Shown: in pieces, positions 44,228 through 52,743 of the stretch
How the letters are laid out: the number at the start of each line of letters is the position of its first letter
Numbering within the stretch: position 1 is the first letter of the stretch
Assembly (NCBI RefSeq): GCF_025149465.1
Contig: NZ_CP102275.1
Location: forward strand, 806,001-870,000
Source of the DNA: Thomasclavelia spiroformis DSM 1552
GTDB lineage: Bacteria > Bacillota_I > Bacilli_A > Erysipelotrichales > Coprobacillaceae
Reading direction: 5' to 3'
DNA: 64,000 nucleotides
Translations under genes and position numbers: made by a program
Notes under the pieces: model-generated
Databases searched by the model: none
What the model was told of the DNA's origin: nothing
The model's input: the letters and a program-made list of their open reading frames with translations, nothing else

Positions 44228-45622
44228 GTGTCAAAATATAAGTTATTATTGATTACAGCATTTTTAATAATTATTTTAATGACTTTATCCATTAAAAATA
44301 CAAATAATATAATTTTATATAACTATCATCCAACTATTGAAATATCTCAAAAATTTGATTTTAAAGCTAATATCTTAAAAGTAATAGATGGTTCTATAAA
44401 TGATGTTAGTATTGATACTAGTAAAGTGAATTTTAATAAAGTAGGCAAATATCCGGTAATTTATTCCTTCAATAATATTTACACTACAATTACAATTGAA
44501 TTAGTTGATACAATCATACCTGATTTAGAAGTAAAAGAACTTACGATTGATTTAGGGATGAATGTAGAAGCTAATGATTTAATTAAAACTAAGCATTTTT
44601 CCAATCGTACTACAATCGAATTTAAAGACAATTATAAGTTTGATGAAGTAGGTGATTATCCTGTAGAAATAAAAATTTGTCATAGTAATAAATGTATCAC
44701 AAAAAAATCAATTATTCATGTTTTACCTAAAGATACTACTCCTCCAGAAATTCGGGGAATTAGAAATCTAACAGTTTTAAAAGATAGTGATATTGATTTA
44801 TTGTCAAGTGTTAGTATCAAAGATAACCAAGATGATAACCCAACTTTAACAATTGACAGTTCAAATCTAGATATTTCTAAAGTTGAAGATTATGTAGTCA
44901 CATATTATGCTAAAGATCGTTCATCAAATAAAACTAAAGAAACGTGTATTGTAAGTGTTGTTGAAAATAAAAAAATTGGGACATTTACGCAAAGTGATCA
45001 AAAAATAGTATATCTAACTTTTGATGATGGACCATCAGAACACACAAAAAAAGTATTAGATATATTAGATAGATACAATGCTAAAGCAACTTTTTTTGTC
45101 ACTGGAACTAATGAAGAATATTATCATTTAATAAAAGAGGCTCATGATGCCGGACATACAATTGGTTTACATTCATTTGTTCATGAATATGATCAAGTAT
45201 ATAATTCACCATCGGCATATTTTGATGATTTAAAAAAGATTGAAGATTTAGTTTATGATCAAATTGGCTTTGTTCCTAAATATATTCGTTTTCCTGGAGG
45301 GAGTAGTAATAATGTTTCTAAAGAATATTGTTATAAAATTATGACTAAATTAACAAAAGAGGTAGTTAATCGTGGTTATCAATATTATGATTGGAATGAA
45401 GATAGTGAAGATGGTTCAGGTGAATTATCAGTTAAGCAATTAATAAAGAATGCAACAGCGGCTAAAGATAATAATATTATTTTATTATTTCATGATGCAA
45501 ATGGTAAAGAAAATTCTTTAGAGGCACTTGGTTCAGTAATTGAATATTATCAAGATAAAGGATATGTCTTTAAGGGAATTGATGATAGTTCTTATGTTGT
45601 GCATCATAGTATTAATAATTAG
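44228..45622 (+). CDS. Membrane-anchored polysaccharide deacetylase with N-terminal Ig-like domains
   Basis: 464 aa. An N-terminal hydrophobic anchor (about 5-22) is followed by two or three DUF5011/Ig-like modules (to about 250) and a NodB deacetylase domain. Catalytic motifs are TFDDGP (near 260), the metal-binding HSFVHE, RFPGG, and LFHD. It probably removes acetyl groups from peptidoglycan or another polysaccharide outside the cell. The start is GTG at 44228 with GAGGGGAT 6 nt upstream. A terminator follows. Confidence 0.9.
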   Translation: MSKYKLLLITAFLIIILMTLSIKNTNNIILYNYHPTIEISQKFDFKANILKVIDGSINDVSIDTSKVNFNKVGKYPVIYSFNNIYTTITIELVDTIIPDLEVKELTIDLGMNVEANDLIKTKHFSNRTTIEFKDNYKFDEVGDYPVEIKICHSNKCITKKSIIHVLPKDTTPPEIRGIRNLTVLKDSDIDLLSSVSIKDNQDDNPTLTIDSSNLDISKVEDYVVTYYAKDRSSNKTKETCIVSVVENKKIGTFTQSDQKIVYLTFDDGPSEHTKKVLDILDRYNAKATFFVTGTNEEYYHLIKEAHDAGHTIGLHSFVHEYDQVYNSPSAYFDDLKKIEDLVYDQIGFVPKYIRFPGGSSNNVSKEYCYKIMTKLTKEVVNRGYQYYDWNEDSEDGSGELSVKQLIKNATAAKDNNIILLFHDANGKENSLEALGSVIEYYQDKGYVFKGIDDSSYVVHHSINN

Positions 45623-45650
45623 AATTCGATTAAGAATTCTTTTTATTTTT
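45621..45650 (+). terminator. Terminator of the deacetylase gene
   Basis: AGAATTC (45621-45627) pairs with GAATTCT (45634-45640), then TTTTATTTTT. Confidence 0.75.
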
Positions 45651-45675
45651 ATACATATAATGTAGTGGTGATTAG

Positions 45676-46692
45676 ATGAAAGAACATTTAATTAAGTATT
45701 TGTATTGGTTGATGATTTTATTTGTTTTAGTAATTACTACATATGTTTTAGTTAACTGGTTAATTCCTTTATTTTTTAGTTGCCTAATTGTTTTGATCTT
45801 ACAACCATTATTAACTAGAGAAATAAATTTACTAAAAATAAAAAATAATTTATTAGCTAAAGCAGTAATAATTTTTAATTATGGATTATTTATTGTTTTA
45901 GTGATTAGTTTGATTATCTTTTGTATCATTCAAATATATAATATTTTAGAAATATTACCAGCTTATCTACAAAAATTATATGTGATGTTTAGTAATAATA
46001 GTTATATTATCGATATTAGTAAGTATCTTGATTTTATTTATAGTGGTTCTATGAGTATTATTGAAAATGTATCTAGTAGTTTTATACATGGTTTGATTAT
46101 GATTATTATGAAAATACCGAGTATTATGTTTGATATGGTTTTTATTGTTATGACATCATTGTTTATGTTACTTGACTATCAAAGAATTGATAAATTATTA
46201 ATTAGAAAATATCCAATGGTTTCATTAGTTGTTGATACGACTAAAGATGTTTTTAGTAATATGTTTAAAGCGTATTTTATTATTATGGTTGTAACATTTT
46301 TTGAATTGTGGATTGGTTTTTTGATAATGAAACTAGAACACAGTGTAGTGCTTTCATGTATTATTGCAATATTTGATTTTTTGCCAGTTTTTGGTATTGA
46401 TATGATTATGATTCCATGGATCGTCATTTGTGCATTTACCAATAAAATATCTTTAGCTTTAGGATTACTGATAATTTATTTAGTAATCGTAATTACTAAA
46501 AATATTTTAGAGCCTAAATTAATTGCTAAAGGTCTAGGAATTAGTCCGCTTGTTTCACTGATTGGAATGTATTTAGGAATGAAAATATTAGGTTTTATTG
46601 GTTTAATTATTGTTCCAGTTATTTTAGTAATTGTTATTCAAATTATTAAGGTTAAAAAGAATTATGATATACTAAATAAACAGGAGGATTAA
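45676..46692 (+). CDS. AI-2E family transporter / YtvI-like permease
   Basis: A 338-aa integral membrane protein with about eight hydrophobic segments. The family blocks DFLPVFGIDMIMIPW (about 235) and SPLVSLIGMYLGMKILGF (about 295) are present. Members include exporters of varied substrates and the sporulation protein YtvI; which applies here cannot be told. TAGTGGTGAT precedes the ATG. The next gene starts 2 nt after its stop, so the two are cotranscribed. Confidence 0.85.
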   Translation: MKEHLIKYLYWLMILFVLVITTYVLVNWLIPLFFSCLIVLILQPLLTREINLLKIKNNLLAKAVIIFNYGLFIVLVISLIIFCIIQIYNILEILPAYLQKLYVMFSNNSYIIDISKYLDFIYSGSMSIIENVSSSFIHGLIMIIMKIPSIMFDMVFIVMTSLFMLLDYQRIDKLLIRKYPMVSLVVDTTKDVFSNMFKAYFIIMVVTFFELWIGFLIMKLEHSVVLSCIIAIFDFLPVFGIDMIMIPWIVICAFTNKISLALGLLIIYLVIVITKNILEPKLIAKGLGISPLVSLIGMYLGMKILGFIGLIIVPVILVIVIQIIKVKKNYDILNKQED

Positions 46693-46694
46693 AA

Positions 46695-47192
46695 ATGCTA
46701 AAAAGTGAGCGATTAATTTTAAAACAACCAGAATTAGAAGATGTTGATAAAATTTTAAAGATTCAAAATAGTGAATTTGTTCAAAAGTACAATATGATGA
46801 AAATTTATGATAAAGACGATATGATAAAAGAAATAGTTGAGGAGGGTAAGAATACTTATTATTTACAATTGATTGATTCAAAAGAAATAATAGGAGCTAT
46901 TTTTATTGAAAAAGATTATTTAAGATATCATGTTGATTCAGTTTGTCTTTCTTATTATCTTGATGAACAGTATCAAAGAAACGGATATATGTATGAAAGT
47001 CTAAAAATTGTAATAAATAAGTTATTTGAACAAGGAATTGAAGTTATTAGCGCTAGAGTGTTTGAAGATAATTTTACTTCTAAAAAGTTATTAGAAAAAT
47101 TAGGTTTTGAATTAGAAGGTTGTTTAAAAAAAGCCGTTAAAGATAAGCATGGAATTGTTCATAATGATATGCTTTTTGCTTTATTTAAATAA
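46695..47192 (+). CDS. GNAT-family N-acetyltransferase (RimJ/RimL type)
   Basis: 165 aa. The acetyl-CoA-binding region is around SYYLDEQYQRNGYMYES (about 95-111), and the C-terminal block FTSKKLLEKLGFELEGCLKK is typical of RimJ/RimL-like acetyltransferases. The substrate is unknown. CAGGAGG precedes the ATG by 7-8 nt. It converges with the YbaK-type gene. Confidence 0.88.
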   Translation: MLKSERLILKQPELEDVDKILKIQNSEFVQKYNMMKIYDKDDMIKEIVEEGKNTYYLQLIDSKEIIGAIFIEKDYLRYHVDSVCLSYYLDEQYQRNGYMYESLKIVINKLFEQGIEVISARVFEDNFTSKKLLEKLGFELEGCLKKAVKDKHGIVHNDMLFALFK

Positions 47193-47207
47193 TAATGATT
47201 ATTTAAA
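47184..47207. terminator. Bidirectional AT-only hairpin between convergent genes
   Basis: TTTAAATAAT (47184-47193), loop AATG, ATTATTTAAA (47198-47207) covers both stop codons. It has no G:C pairs in the stem, so it is a weak candidate. Confidence 0.4.
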
Positions 47208-47690
47208 ATTATAAATAACGACTTTATTACCATGGGCTTTTAAAATATTTATTAAATCATTAATTTTAAGAAAAATAGTTGTTCTATTATCATTTGGATG
47301 TACTCCAATAAGTCCTGGAGTCTCAAAAAACGCTTCATCAATAAAACAGTGCACTTTACAATCATGATCATTTAAAATCCCTAGCGGTGTAACAGCACCA
47401 GGAATTAGTTTCATAATTGACATTAAATCATCTTTTGAAGCAAAAGATAATGAACGAGTATGATTATTTTGTTTAAATTCTTTTAAATTAACTTTTTTAT
47501 CACCTTTTACAGTTAAAAGATAATAATTTTGTTTTTTATTATCTCGAATAAAAAGATTTTTAGCACTAGCATTAGGATAAGGAAGTTTAATATCATATGC
47601 TTCTTCCATATTATATACAGCAATGTGTTCACTAATTTCATATTTTATATTATTATTATTTAAATACTCATAAATTTGATTTTTATCCAT
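47199..47690 (-). CDS. YbaK/ProX-type aminoacyl-tRNA deacylase (PrdX-like)
   Basis: 163 aa. Proteins of this family hydrolyse mischarged tRNA, typically Ala-tRNA-Pro or Cys-tRNA-Pro. SAKNLFIRDNKKQNYYLLTV, LSFASKDDLMSIMKLIPGAVTPLG and VHPNDNRTTIFL are conserved blocks of the PrdX/ProXp-ala branch. The length is that of the free-standing enzyme. An AAGGAGTT-type site precedes the ATG on the minus strand. Confidence 0.88.
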   Translation of the reverse strand: MDKNQIYEYLNNNNIKYEISEHIAVYNMEEAYDIKLPYPNASAKNLFIRDNKKQNYYLLTVKGDKKVNLKEFKQNNHTRSLSFASKDDLMSIMKLIPGAVTPLGILNDHDCKVHCFIDEAFFETPGLIGVHPNDNRTTIFLKINDLINILKAHGNKVVIYNFK

Positions 47691-47749
47691 AGTAATTAAC
47701 TCCTTATATAATTTAATATAATAAGTATATCATGTTTATTATTTAAATA

Positions 47750-47773
47750 TTACATTTTTGTAATATCTTGTAA
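47750..47773 (+). promoter_or_regulatory. Candidate BceR-type operator before bceRS
   Basis: TTACA (47750-47754), four T, TGTAA (47759-47763) is a perfect inverted repeat of the TnACA-N4-TGTAA form described for Bce-type regulators; a further TGTAA follows at 47769-47773, 10 bp on. It ends just before the -35. Confidence 0.6.
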
Positions 47774-47778
47774 TTGTA

Positions 47779-47806
47779 TTTATATAAATTTTTAGTGTGC
47801 TATAAT
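47779..47806 (+). promoter_or_regulatory. Promoter of bceRS
   Basis: TTTATA (47779-47784), 16-bp spacer, TATAAT (47801-47806) with TG at 47798-47799. Confidence 0.6.
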
Positions 47807-47822
47807 ATTAAAAGGTGAGATT

Positions 47823-48500
47823 ATGGAAAAGATGAAAATAATGGTTGTTGAAGATGATAAAATGTTAGCTAATGAAATTAGTGATTTTCTTTTAAAGTGG
47901 AATTATTTAGTCTTTATAGTTAAAGATTTTGAAAATTTATTAACTGAGTTTTCAAAGATTGAACCACAACTAATTTTATTAGATATTAATTTGCCATTTT
48001 ATGATGGATTTTATTGGTGTAGAAAGATTCGTGAGTTATCAAATGTGCCGATTATTTATATTAGTTCACGTAGTGACGATAGTGATAAAATTATGGGAAT
48101 TGTTCAAGGAGGCGATGATTATCTTGAAAAACCATTTAATTTATCAGTGTTAAAAGTAAAAATTGATGCTATTTTAAGAAGAACATATGAATATAAAAGA
48201 AAAGAAAAAACATATCTTTATCCTGATATTTATTTTGAAGAAAATAGCGGTAAGCTATTTTATAAAAAAAACTTTTTAGAATTAACAAAATCAGAATTAA
48301 AAATTATTCAAACATTGATCAATAACCGATCAAATGTTGTAACAAGAAATGAATTAATGGATGTATTATGGGATACTGATGAGTATATTTTAGACAATTC
48401 ATTGACAGTATTAATTTCTAGAATGCGCAGTAAGATTAAAAAATTTTGTGGTAATGAGATTATTCAAACTAAAAAAGGAAAGGGCTATTTTATTGCATGA
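47823..48500 (+). CDS. OmpR-family response regulator (BceR-like)
   Basis: 225 aa. The receiver domain has VVEDD (phosphate-pocket acids), the phosphoacceptor Asp in LLDINLPFYDG (about 53), Ser in YISSRSD and Lys in EKPFN. The C-terminal winged helix ends with SLTVLISRMRSKIKK and KGKGYFIA. Followed by a small-sensor histidine kinase and an ABC transporter, it forms a peptide-antibiotic sensing module. AAGGTGAG precedes the ATG. It overlaps the kinase gene by 4 nt. Confidence 0.92.
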   Translation: MEKMKIMVVEDDKMLANEISDFLLKWNYLVFIVKDFENLLTEFSKIEPQLILLDINLPFYDGFYWCRKIRELSNVPIIYISSRSDDSDKIMGIVQGGDDYLEKPFNLSVLKVKIDAILRRTYEYKRKEKTYLYPDIYFEENSGKLFYKKNFLELTKSELKIIQTLINNRSNVVTRNELMDVLWDTDEYILDNSLTVLISRMRSKIKKFCGNEIIQTKKGKGYFIA

Positions 48501-49480
48501 ATTATTTAAAGAGGTATCTAAAATATATATGTTTGATTATTTTTATATGTTTAGCTTTTAATCTTTATTATATTTTTTTAGTTGATAATAAACAAATTGA
48601 TTTATTAGTATATTTAGATTTTTTATTAGTTATAGTAATTTTAATTTTTTCTTTTTTTGAGTATTTAGGATATCGAAAAACAAAAAGAAAAAAAGATGAA
48701 TTATTAAAGCTAAATACACTTATTTTTAATGAATTTGAAGATATAGATGTTGCAATTATTGAACATGATATCAATTATTTAAAAAATGAATTACAAAATC
48801 AATATGATATTAATTCCAATCTTCAAGATTATTTTGCAAGATGGTGTCATGAAATAAAAATACCATTATCATCACTAGTTTTAATGAATGAAAAAATATT
48901 GGATAATGATTTAAAGCAGGCTATGAAATATTCTTTAGAAAAAATAAAACAGCAACTTAATTATGTTATGTTAGGTTGTAAAGTACAAAGTCATTTATAT
49001 GATTTAAAAGTAACTAAGATAAATCTTTTAGACTGTATTAAATCATCAATTCGTAATAACCGTTTTTTTCTAATTGAAAAGAAATTTGATATTAAAATAG
49101 ATATAGATGAAACATTTGTTTATTCCGATAAAGAATGGCTAACATACATAATTGATCAACTGATTAATAATGCAATAAAATATTCAAAAAAAGATCCTTA
49201 TTTAAAAATATGGACTAAAAAAGATAAAAATGAAACATCGTTATTTATTGAAGATAATGGTGAAGGAATAAAAAAAGAAGATTTACCAAGAATCTTTGAA
49301 CGTGGTTATACTGGAAGCAATCATCGTAATAATCAATATAAATCAACGGGATTTGGATTGTATATGGTTGATTTGATTTTAAAAAGATTAGGGCATGATT
49401 GTTATGTTGAAAGTAGTTTTTCAAAATATACACGCTTTATAATTGTATTTAAAGATAATCGTGATTTTTTTAACCTCTAA
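48497..49480 (+). CDS. Intramembrane-sensing histidine kinase (BceS-like)
   Basis: 327 aa. Two transmembrane helices (about 8-27 and 35-53) are joined by a very short loop, so there is no extracellular sensor; BceS-type kinases sense drug flux through their partner ABC transporter. The H box is WCHEIKIPLSSL (His near 116). N box QLINNAIKYSKK, G1 EDNGEGIKKED and G2 STGFGLYMVDLI are present. ATG overlaps the regulator stop (ATGA). Confidence 0.92.
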   Translation: MNYLKRYLKYICLIIFICLAFNLYYIFLVDNKQIDLLVYLDFLLVIVILIFSFFEYLGYRKTKRKKDELLKLNTLIFNEFEDIDVAIIEHDINYLKNELQNQYDINSNLQDYFARWCHEIKIPLSSLVLMNEKILDNDLKQAMKYSLEKIKQQLNYVMLGCKVQSHLYDLKVTKINLLDCIKSSIRNNRFFLIEKKFDIKIDIDETFVYSDKEWLTYIIDQLINNAIKYSKKDPYLKIWTKKDKNETSLFIEDNGEGIKKEDLPRIFERGYTGSNHRNNQYKSTGFGLYMVDLILKRLGHDCYVESSFSKYTRFIIVFKDNRDFFNL

Positions 49481-49512
49481 TCTTACATTAAATGTAAGGT
49501 TAGGGGTTTATT
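49471..49512 (+). terminator. Long hairpin after bceS
   Basis: AACCTCTAATCTTACAT (49472-49488) pairs with ATGTAAGGTTAGGGGTT (49492-49508) through 17 bp including two G-U pairs, then TATTT. Its inner part also contains the TTACA...TGTAA operator-like dyad. Confidence 0.65.
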
Positions 49513-49528
49513 TGTAACCTAGATGTAA
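49513..49528 (+). promoter_or_regulatory. Candidate BceR operator before bceAB
   Basis: TGTAA at 49513-49517 and again at 49524-49528 (11 bp apart), with another TGTAA at 49493-49497. The same element occurs before bceRS. It lies directly upstream of the -35 position of the bceA promoter. Confidence 0.55.
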
Positions 49529-49550
49529 GGATTTGTTTTAATAATTTTAT

Positions 49551-49556
49551 TATAAT
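49551..49556 (+). promoter_or_regulatory. -10 of the bceAB promoter
   Basis: TATAAT at 49551-49556 with no recognisable -35, as expected for an activator-dependent promoter. Confidence 0.5.
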
Positions 49557-49579
49557 TTTAGTTGTAATAGGAGGAGATA

Positions 49580-50344
49580 ATGATGAGTGAAAAAGTAGTT
49601 ATGGAAATTAAGGAATTGGTTAAGGATTATGGTGGTAAAGGTTTTTTAACAAAGGTATTAAAGGGAATTGATTTGACGATTTATAAAAATGACTTTATCG
49701 CTATTATGGGACCTAGCGGTTCGGGTAAAACGACACTTTTAAATATTTTATCAACGATTGATAAACCGACTCATGGCATAATTAAAATAGATGGACAAGA
49801 TATATCAAAAATATCTAATAAAAATCTATCAGATTTAAGAAAAGAAAAAATTGGTTTTATTTTTCAAGATTATAATTTATTAGATACAATGACATTACAA
49901 GATAATATTGCTTTACCGTTATCATTAAATGGAGTTGATAGTAAAACATGTCTTGAAAAAACTAATTCATTAGCTAATTTATTTGGTTTAAAAAATCATT
50001 TGAAAAAATATCCATATCAATTATCAGGTGGACAAAAACAACGTGGGGCAACATGTAGAGCATTAATATCCAATCCTGAGATAATTTTTGCAGATGAACC
50101 AACTGGAGCATTAGATTCAAAATCAAGTAAAGATTTATTAGAATGTTTAAAAATGGTTAATGATCAAGAAAAAGCAACGATTTTAATGGTTACTCATGAT
50201 GCATTTAGTGCTTCATATGCTAAAGATGTTTATATTTTAAGTGATGGTATGATTAAATGCAAACTTACTAAAGGTAATGATCGTAAAGAGTTTTATGATC
50301 GAATTATTGATATGCAAACATCGATGGGAAGTGATTTTTCATGA
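49580..50344 (+). CDS. ABC transporter ATPase (BceA-like)
   Basis: 254 aa of the MacB/BceA subfamily. Walker A GPSGSGKTT (about 44), Q loop FIFQDYNLL, signature LSGGQKQRG, Walker B IIFADEPTGALDSKSS and H loop MVTHD are all intact. With the permease it forms a peptide-antibiotic detoxification module (bacitracin-type lipid II cycle inhibitors are usual substrates; the actual one is unknown). GGAGGAGAT precedes tandem ATGs at 49580 and 49583. It overlaps bceB by 4 nt. Confidence 0.93.
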   Translation: MMSEKVVMEIKELVKDYGGKGFLTKVLKGIDLTIYKNDFIAIMGPSGSGKTTLLNILSTIDKPTHGIIKIDGQDISKISNKNLSDLRKEKIGFIFQDYNLLDTMTLQDNIALPLSLNGVDSKTCLEKTNSLANLFGLKNHLKKYPYQLSGGQKQRGATCRALISNPEIIFADEPTGALDSKSSKDLLECLKMVNDQEKATILMVTHDAFSASYAKDVYILSDGMIKCKLTKGNDRKEFYDRIIDMQTSMGSDFS

Positions 50345-52218
50345 AAATGATGAAATTAGCATTTCAAAATTTTAAAGTAAGTTTTAAAAATTATTTGTCA
50401 TTGATTATTTCTTTGGCATTTACTATTTTAGTTCTATTTAATTTTTTAAATCTTATTGATTCAGGTATTCTTAATGGCTTAGGTGAAAGTAATGCTAGAA
50501 ATATTGAAATTGTTATTCAAGTGATGTCGTTTGTTTTAGGTTGTTTCATGTTGTTTTTTATTTGGTATGCAACTAATGTATTTTTGACAAAACGAAAAAA
50601 GGAAATTGGGATTTATGTATTTATGGGACTTACTAATCAAAAGATTGGCAAGCTATATGCAATAGAGACAATATTTTTAGGATTAGTTGCATTAGTTTTA
50701 GGAGTTGGTTTTGGGATTATTACTTCTAAATTGTTTGTGATGATAACTATGGCGATTTCTAAAATATCTATAGATATAGCATTTCATTTTTCAATTACAC
50801 CAATTTTAATTACAACAATCATTTTTATAATTATTTATGCGATTTTTGTTTTAAAAGGATATATTAGTATCGTTCGTAGTAGTGTTTTAGAAATGGTGGC
50901 TGCTAATCGCCAAAATGAATATGTACAAGCTAAAACATGGCTTTTAGTTATAAAAACGATTTTAGGAATAGTAATTATGGCAACTGGTTACTATTTCGCT
51001 ATAGCTAAAGGTGGTATGGAAACCATGTCAAATGCCTTATTAGCAGTTGTTCTAGTAGTAATCGGGGTATATTTTTTATTCGGTGGCTTGATTCCATTTA
51101 TTTATCAATCTTTATTGAAAAATAAACGATTTCTTTATCAAAAGCAAAGAAATTTATGGGTCAATAACGTTGTTTTTAGAATTAAAAAGAACTATCGTAC
51201 GTATGCAATGGTATGTGTTCAAATGATTTGTGCGGTTACAGCTTTAGCAACTGGTGTAGCAATGAACGATCGTTATAATAGCATTGTTCACTTTGAAAAT
51301 ACTTACACATATCAAATATTAGCTACAAGTAGTAATTTGGATAATGAATTTAAACAAGCAATTGAAAAAGAAAATGATGTTTTATATCATTCTTATATTG
51401 AAATATTACAATTACCAGATGAAGCAACAGCAAATGGTTATACTACAGCAATTTTAAATTACTCACAGTTAAAAAAACTTGCACAAGATGTAAATTTGGA
51501 ATTTAATTTTAAAGAGCCTAAAAATGATGAAATCATCGATGTTTCAAAATTATATTTATTATCAGTAATTACTGATGAAGATTTGTCTGATGTAAAAATC
51601 AATAATAAAAACTATCATCAAATTGGAAGTACCAATGAACCATATTTAGGATATTTTCAAGAACAGATGGATTTTTATGTAGTAAATGATAATGAATATC
51701 AAAACTTAAAGAATGGTGGAACAGTAATTAATATTTATAATTATAAAATAAAAGATCCAAATAATTTTGAAGCATCAGCTAAAGATATTCAAGAAAATCA
51801 AAATTGTCAGGGATTATTAAAAATCGATCCCCAAAGAAGTGAAATTGATTGGATCAAGATTTTATTTACAGTTTGTATTTTTATGTTTATGGTATTTGTT
51901 TTAGCTAGTGGTAGTATTATCTTTATGAAGTTATATAATGATTCTTTTGAAGAAAGAGAAAGATATAACGTATTAAAGAAAATAGGTATTAGTTCAAAAA
52001 CATTAAAGAAATCTATTGCCTTAGAATTAGGATTTTTCTATGTTATGCCTCTTATTGTTATGACAATATCATCATATTTTTCAATCAAAGCATTATCTAA
52101 TATGATGTTTACTGATTTAATAGGGGTAAATATTATTAGTGTCTTAGTAATATATGTATTTTTCTTAATTTGTTATATATTATCAATTGGGATTTATAGT
52201 AAAAATGTAAAATTATAA
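50341..52218 (+). CDS. ABC transporter permease (BceB-like)
   Basis: 625 aa, with hydrophobic segments giving about ten membrane helices and a large extracellular domain of about 200 residues between helices 7 and 8 (about 315-500), the BceB hallmark. FtsX-like regions flank it. The extracellular domain is the part thought to recognise the drug or target complex. It starts inside bceA. A 12-bp hairpin follows. Confidence 0.92.
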   Translation: MKMMKLAFQNFKVSFKNYLSLIISLAFTILVLFNFLNLIDSGILNGLGESNARNIEIVIQVMSFVLGCFMLFFIWYATNVFLTKRKKEIGIYVFMGLTNQKIGKLYAIETIFLGLVALVLGVGFGIITSKLFVMITMAISKISIDIAFHFSITPILITTIIFIIIYAIFVLKGYISIVRSSVLEMVAANRQNEYVQAKTWLLVIKTILGIVIMATGYYFAIAKGGMETMSNALLAVVLVVIGVYFLFGGLIPFIYQSLLKNKRFLYQKQRNLWVNNVVFRIKKNYRTYAMVCVQMICAVTALATGVAMNDRYNSIVHFENTYTYQILATSSNLDNEFKQAIEKENDVLYHSYIEILQLPDEATANGYTTAILNYSQLKKLAQDVNLEFNFKEPKNDEIIDVSKLYLLSVITDEDLSDVKINNKNYHQIGSTNEPYLGYFQEQMDFYVVNDNEYQNLKNGGTVINIYNYKIKDPNNFEASAKDIQENQNCQGLLKIDPQRSEIDWIKILFTVCIFMFMVFVLASGSIIFMKLYNDSFEERERYNVLKKIGISSKTLKKSIALELGFFYVMPLIVMTISSYFSIKALSNMMFTDLIGVNIISVLVIYVFFLICYILSIGIYSKNVKL

Positions 52219-52252
52219 AATAAAAGATGATCTTAATTGATCATCTTTTATC
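52219..52252 (+). terminator. Terminator of bceAB
   Basis: TAAAAGATGATC (52221-52232), loop TTAATT, GATCATCTTTTA (52239-52250): a perfect 12-bp stem with T residues inside the 3' arm. Confidence 0.7.
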
Positions 52253-52294
52253 AGGTTATCATTACCTAAATATTTATTATTTTTTGACTCAACC

Positions 52295-52546
52295 TTAGTG
52301 AGCCACTAATATAATTGGGGGTCTACGTTTCATATTTAGGCGATAATCCTTTTTTAGATTAATTCTAAGAATTATTGGAGTTATTACTTTATGAATAATT
52401 CTTATGAAAGTTTGGTGAGGATAAATAATTTTATCTTCCACATCATCAATTCTATCAGTTAATACATGTGAATATTCTAATAAAGTTTCACTTAGTACTA
52501 ACAATACATAAATCATTAATACAGTAATTATATAGAATTCATTCAT
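52295..52546 (-). CDS. Small single-pass membrane protein, unrecognised
   Basis: 83 aa with one hydrophobic helix at about 5-20, an acidic middle (DRIDDVEDK) and a basic C-terminal tail (KKDYRLNMKRRPP), so an N-out/C-in membrane protein is likely. No family is recognised. AAGGAG stands 8 nt before the ATG, the promoter has TATAAT, and a perfect cre sequence lies upstream, so the gene looks real and carbon-regulated. Confidence 0.6.
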   Translation of the reverse strand: MNEFYIITVLMIYVLLVLSETLLEYSHVLTDRIDDVEDKIIYPHQTFIRIIHKVITPIILRINLKKDYRLNMKRRPPIILVAH

Positions 52547-52578
52547 ATTATCAACTCCTTCCTAATCCTTTCCTCACC

Positions 52579-52584
52579 ATTATA
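52579..52584 (-). promoter_or_regulatory. -10 of the small membrane protein gene
   Basis: TATAAT on the minus strand, 33 nt before the start codon. The -35 is poorly defined (ATTTTA, 16 bp upstream). Confidence 0.45.
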
Positions 52585-52604
52585 ATAGCACAAACCAGCA
52601 TAAA

Positions 52605-52619
52605 ATGAAAGCGTTTTCT
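52605..52619. promoter_or_regulatory. cre site (CcpA operator)
   Basis: ATGAAAGCGTTTTCT matches every fixed position of the consensus WTGNAANCGNWNNCW. It lies about 40 bp upstream of the expected transcript start of the minus-strand gene at 52295-52546 and about 80 bp upstream of the trpC -10. Confidence 0.7.
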
Positions 52620-52689
52620 TTGAAAAACTTTAATTTTTTTAAGAATTATTTTTTTATTAAAAAAATGATGCAACTTTAAAAAAAAGTGC

Positions 52690-52695
52690 TACAAT
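52690..52695 (+). promoter_or_regulatory. Candidate extended -10 of trpC
   Basis: TACAAT (52690-52695) preceded by TG at 52687-52688; the -35 is weak. Confidence 0.4.
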
Positions 52696-52743
52696 ATAGG
52701 GCGTGATTAATATATAAAATTATTGTTTAAAGGGGTTAGAAAG

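Noticed and set aside
46672-46881. 69-aa minus-strand frame over the permease/GNAT junction
   Set aside because: Antisense shadow across two well-supported genes.
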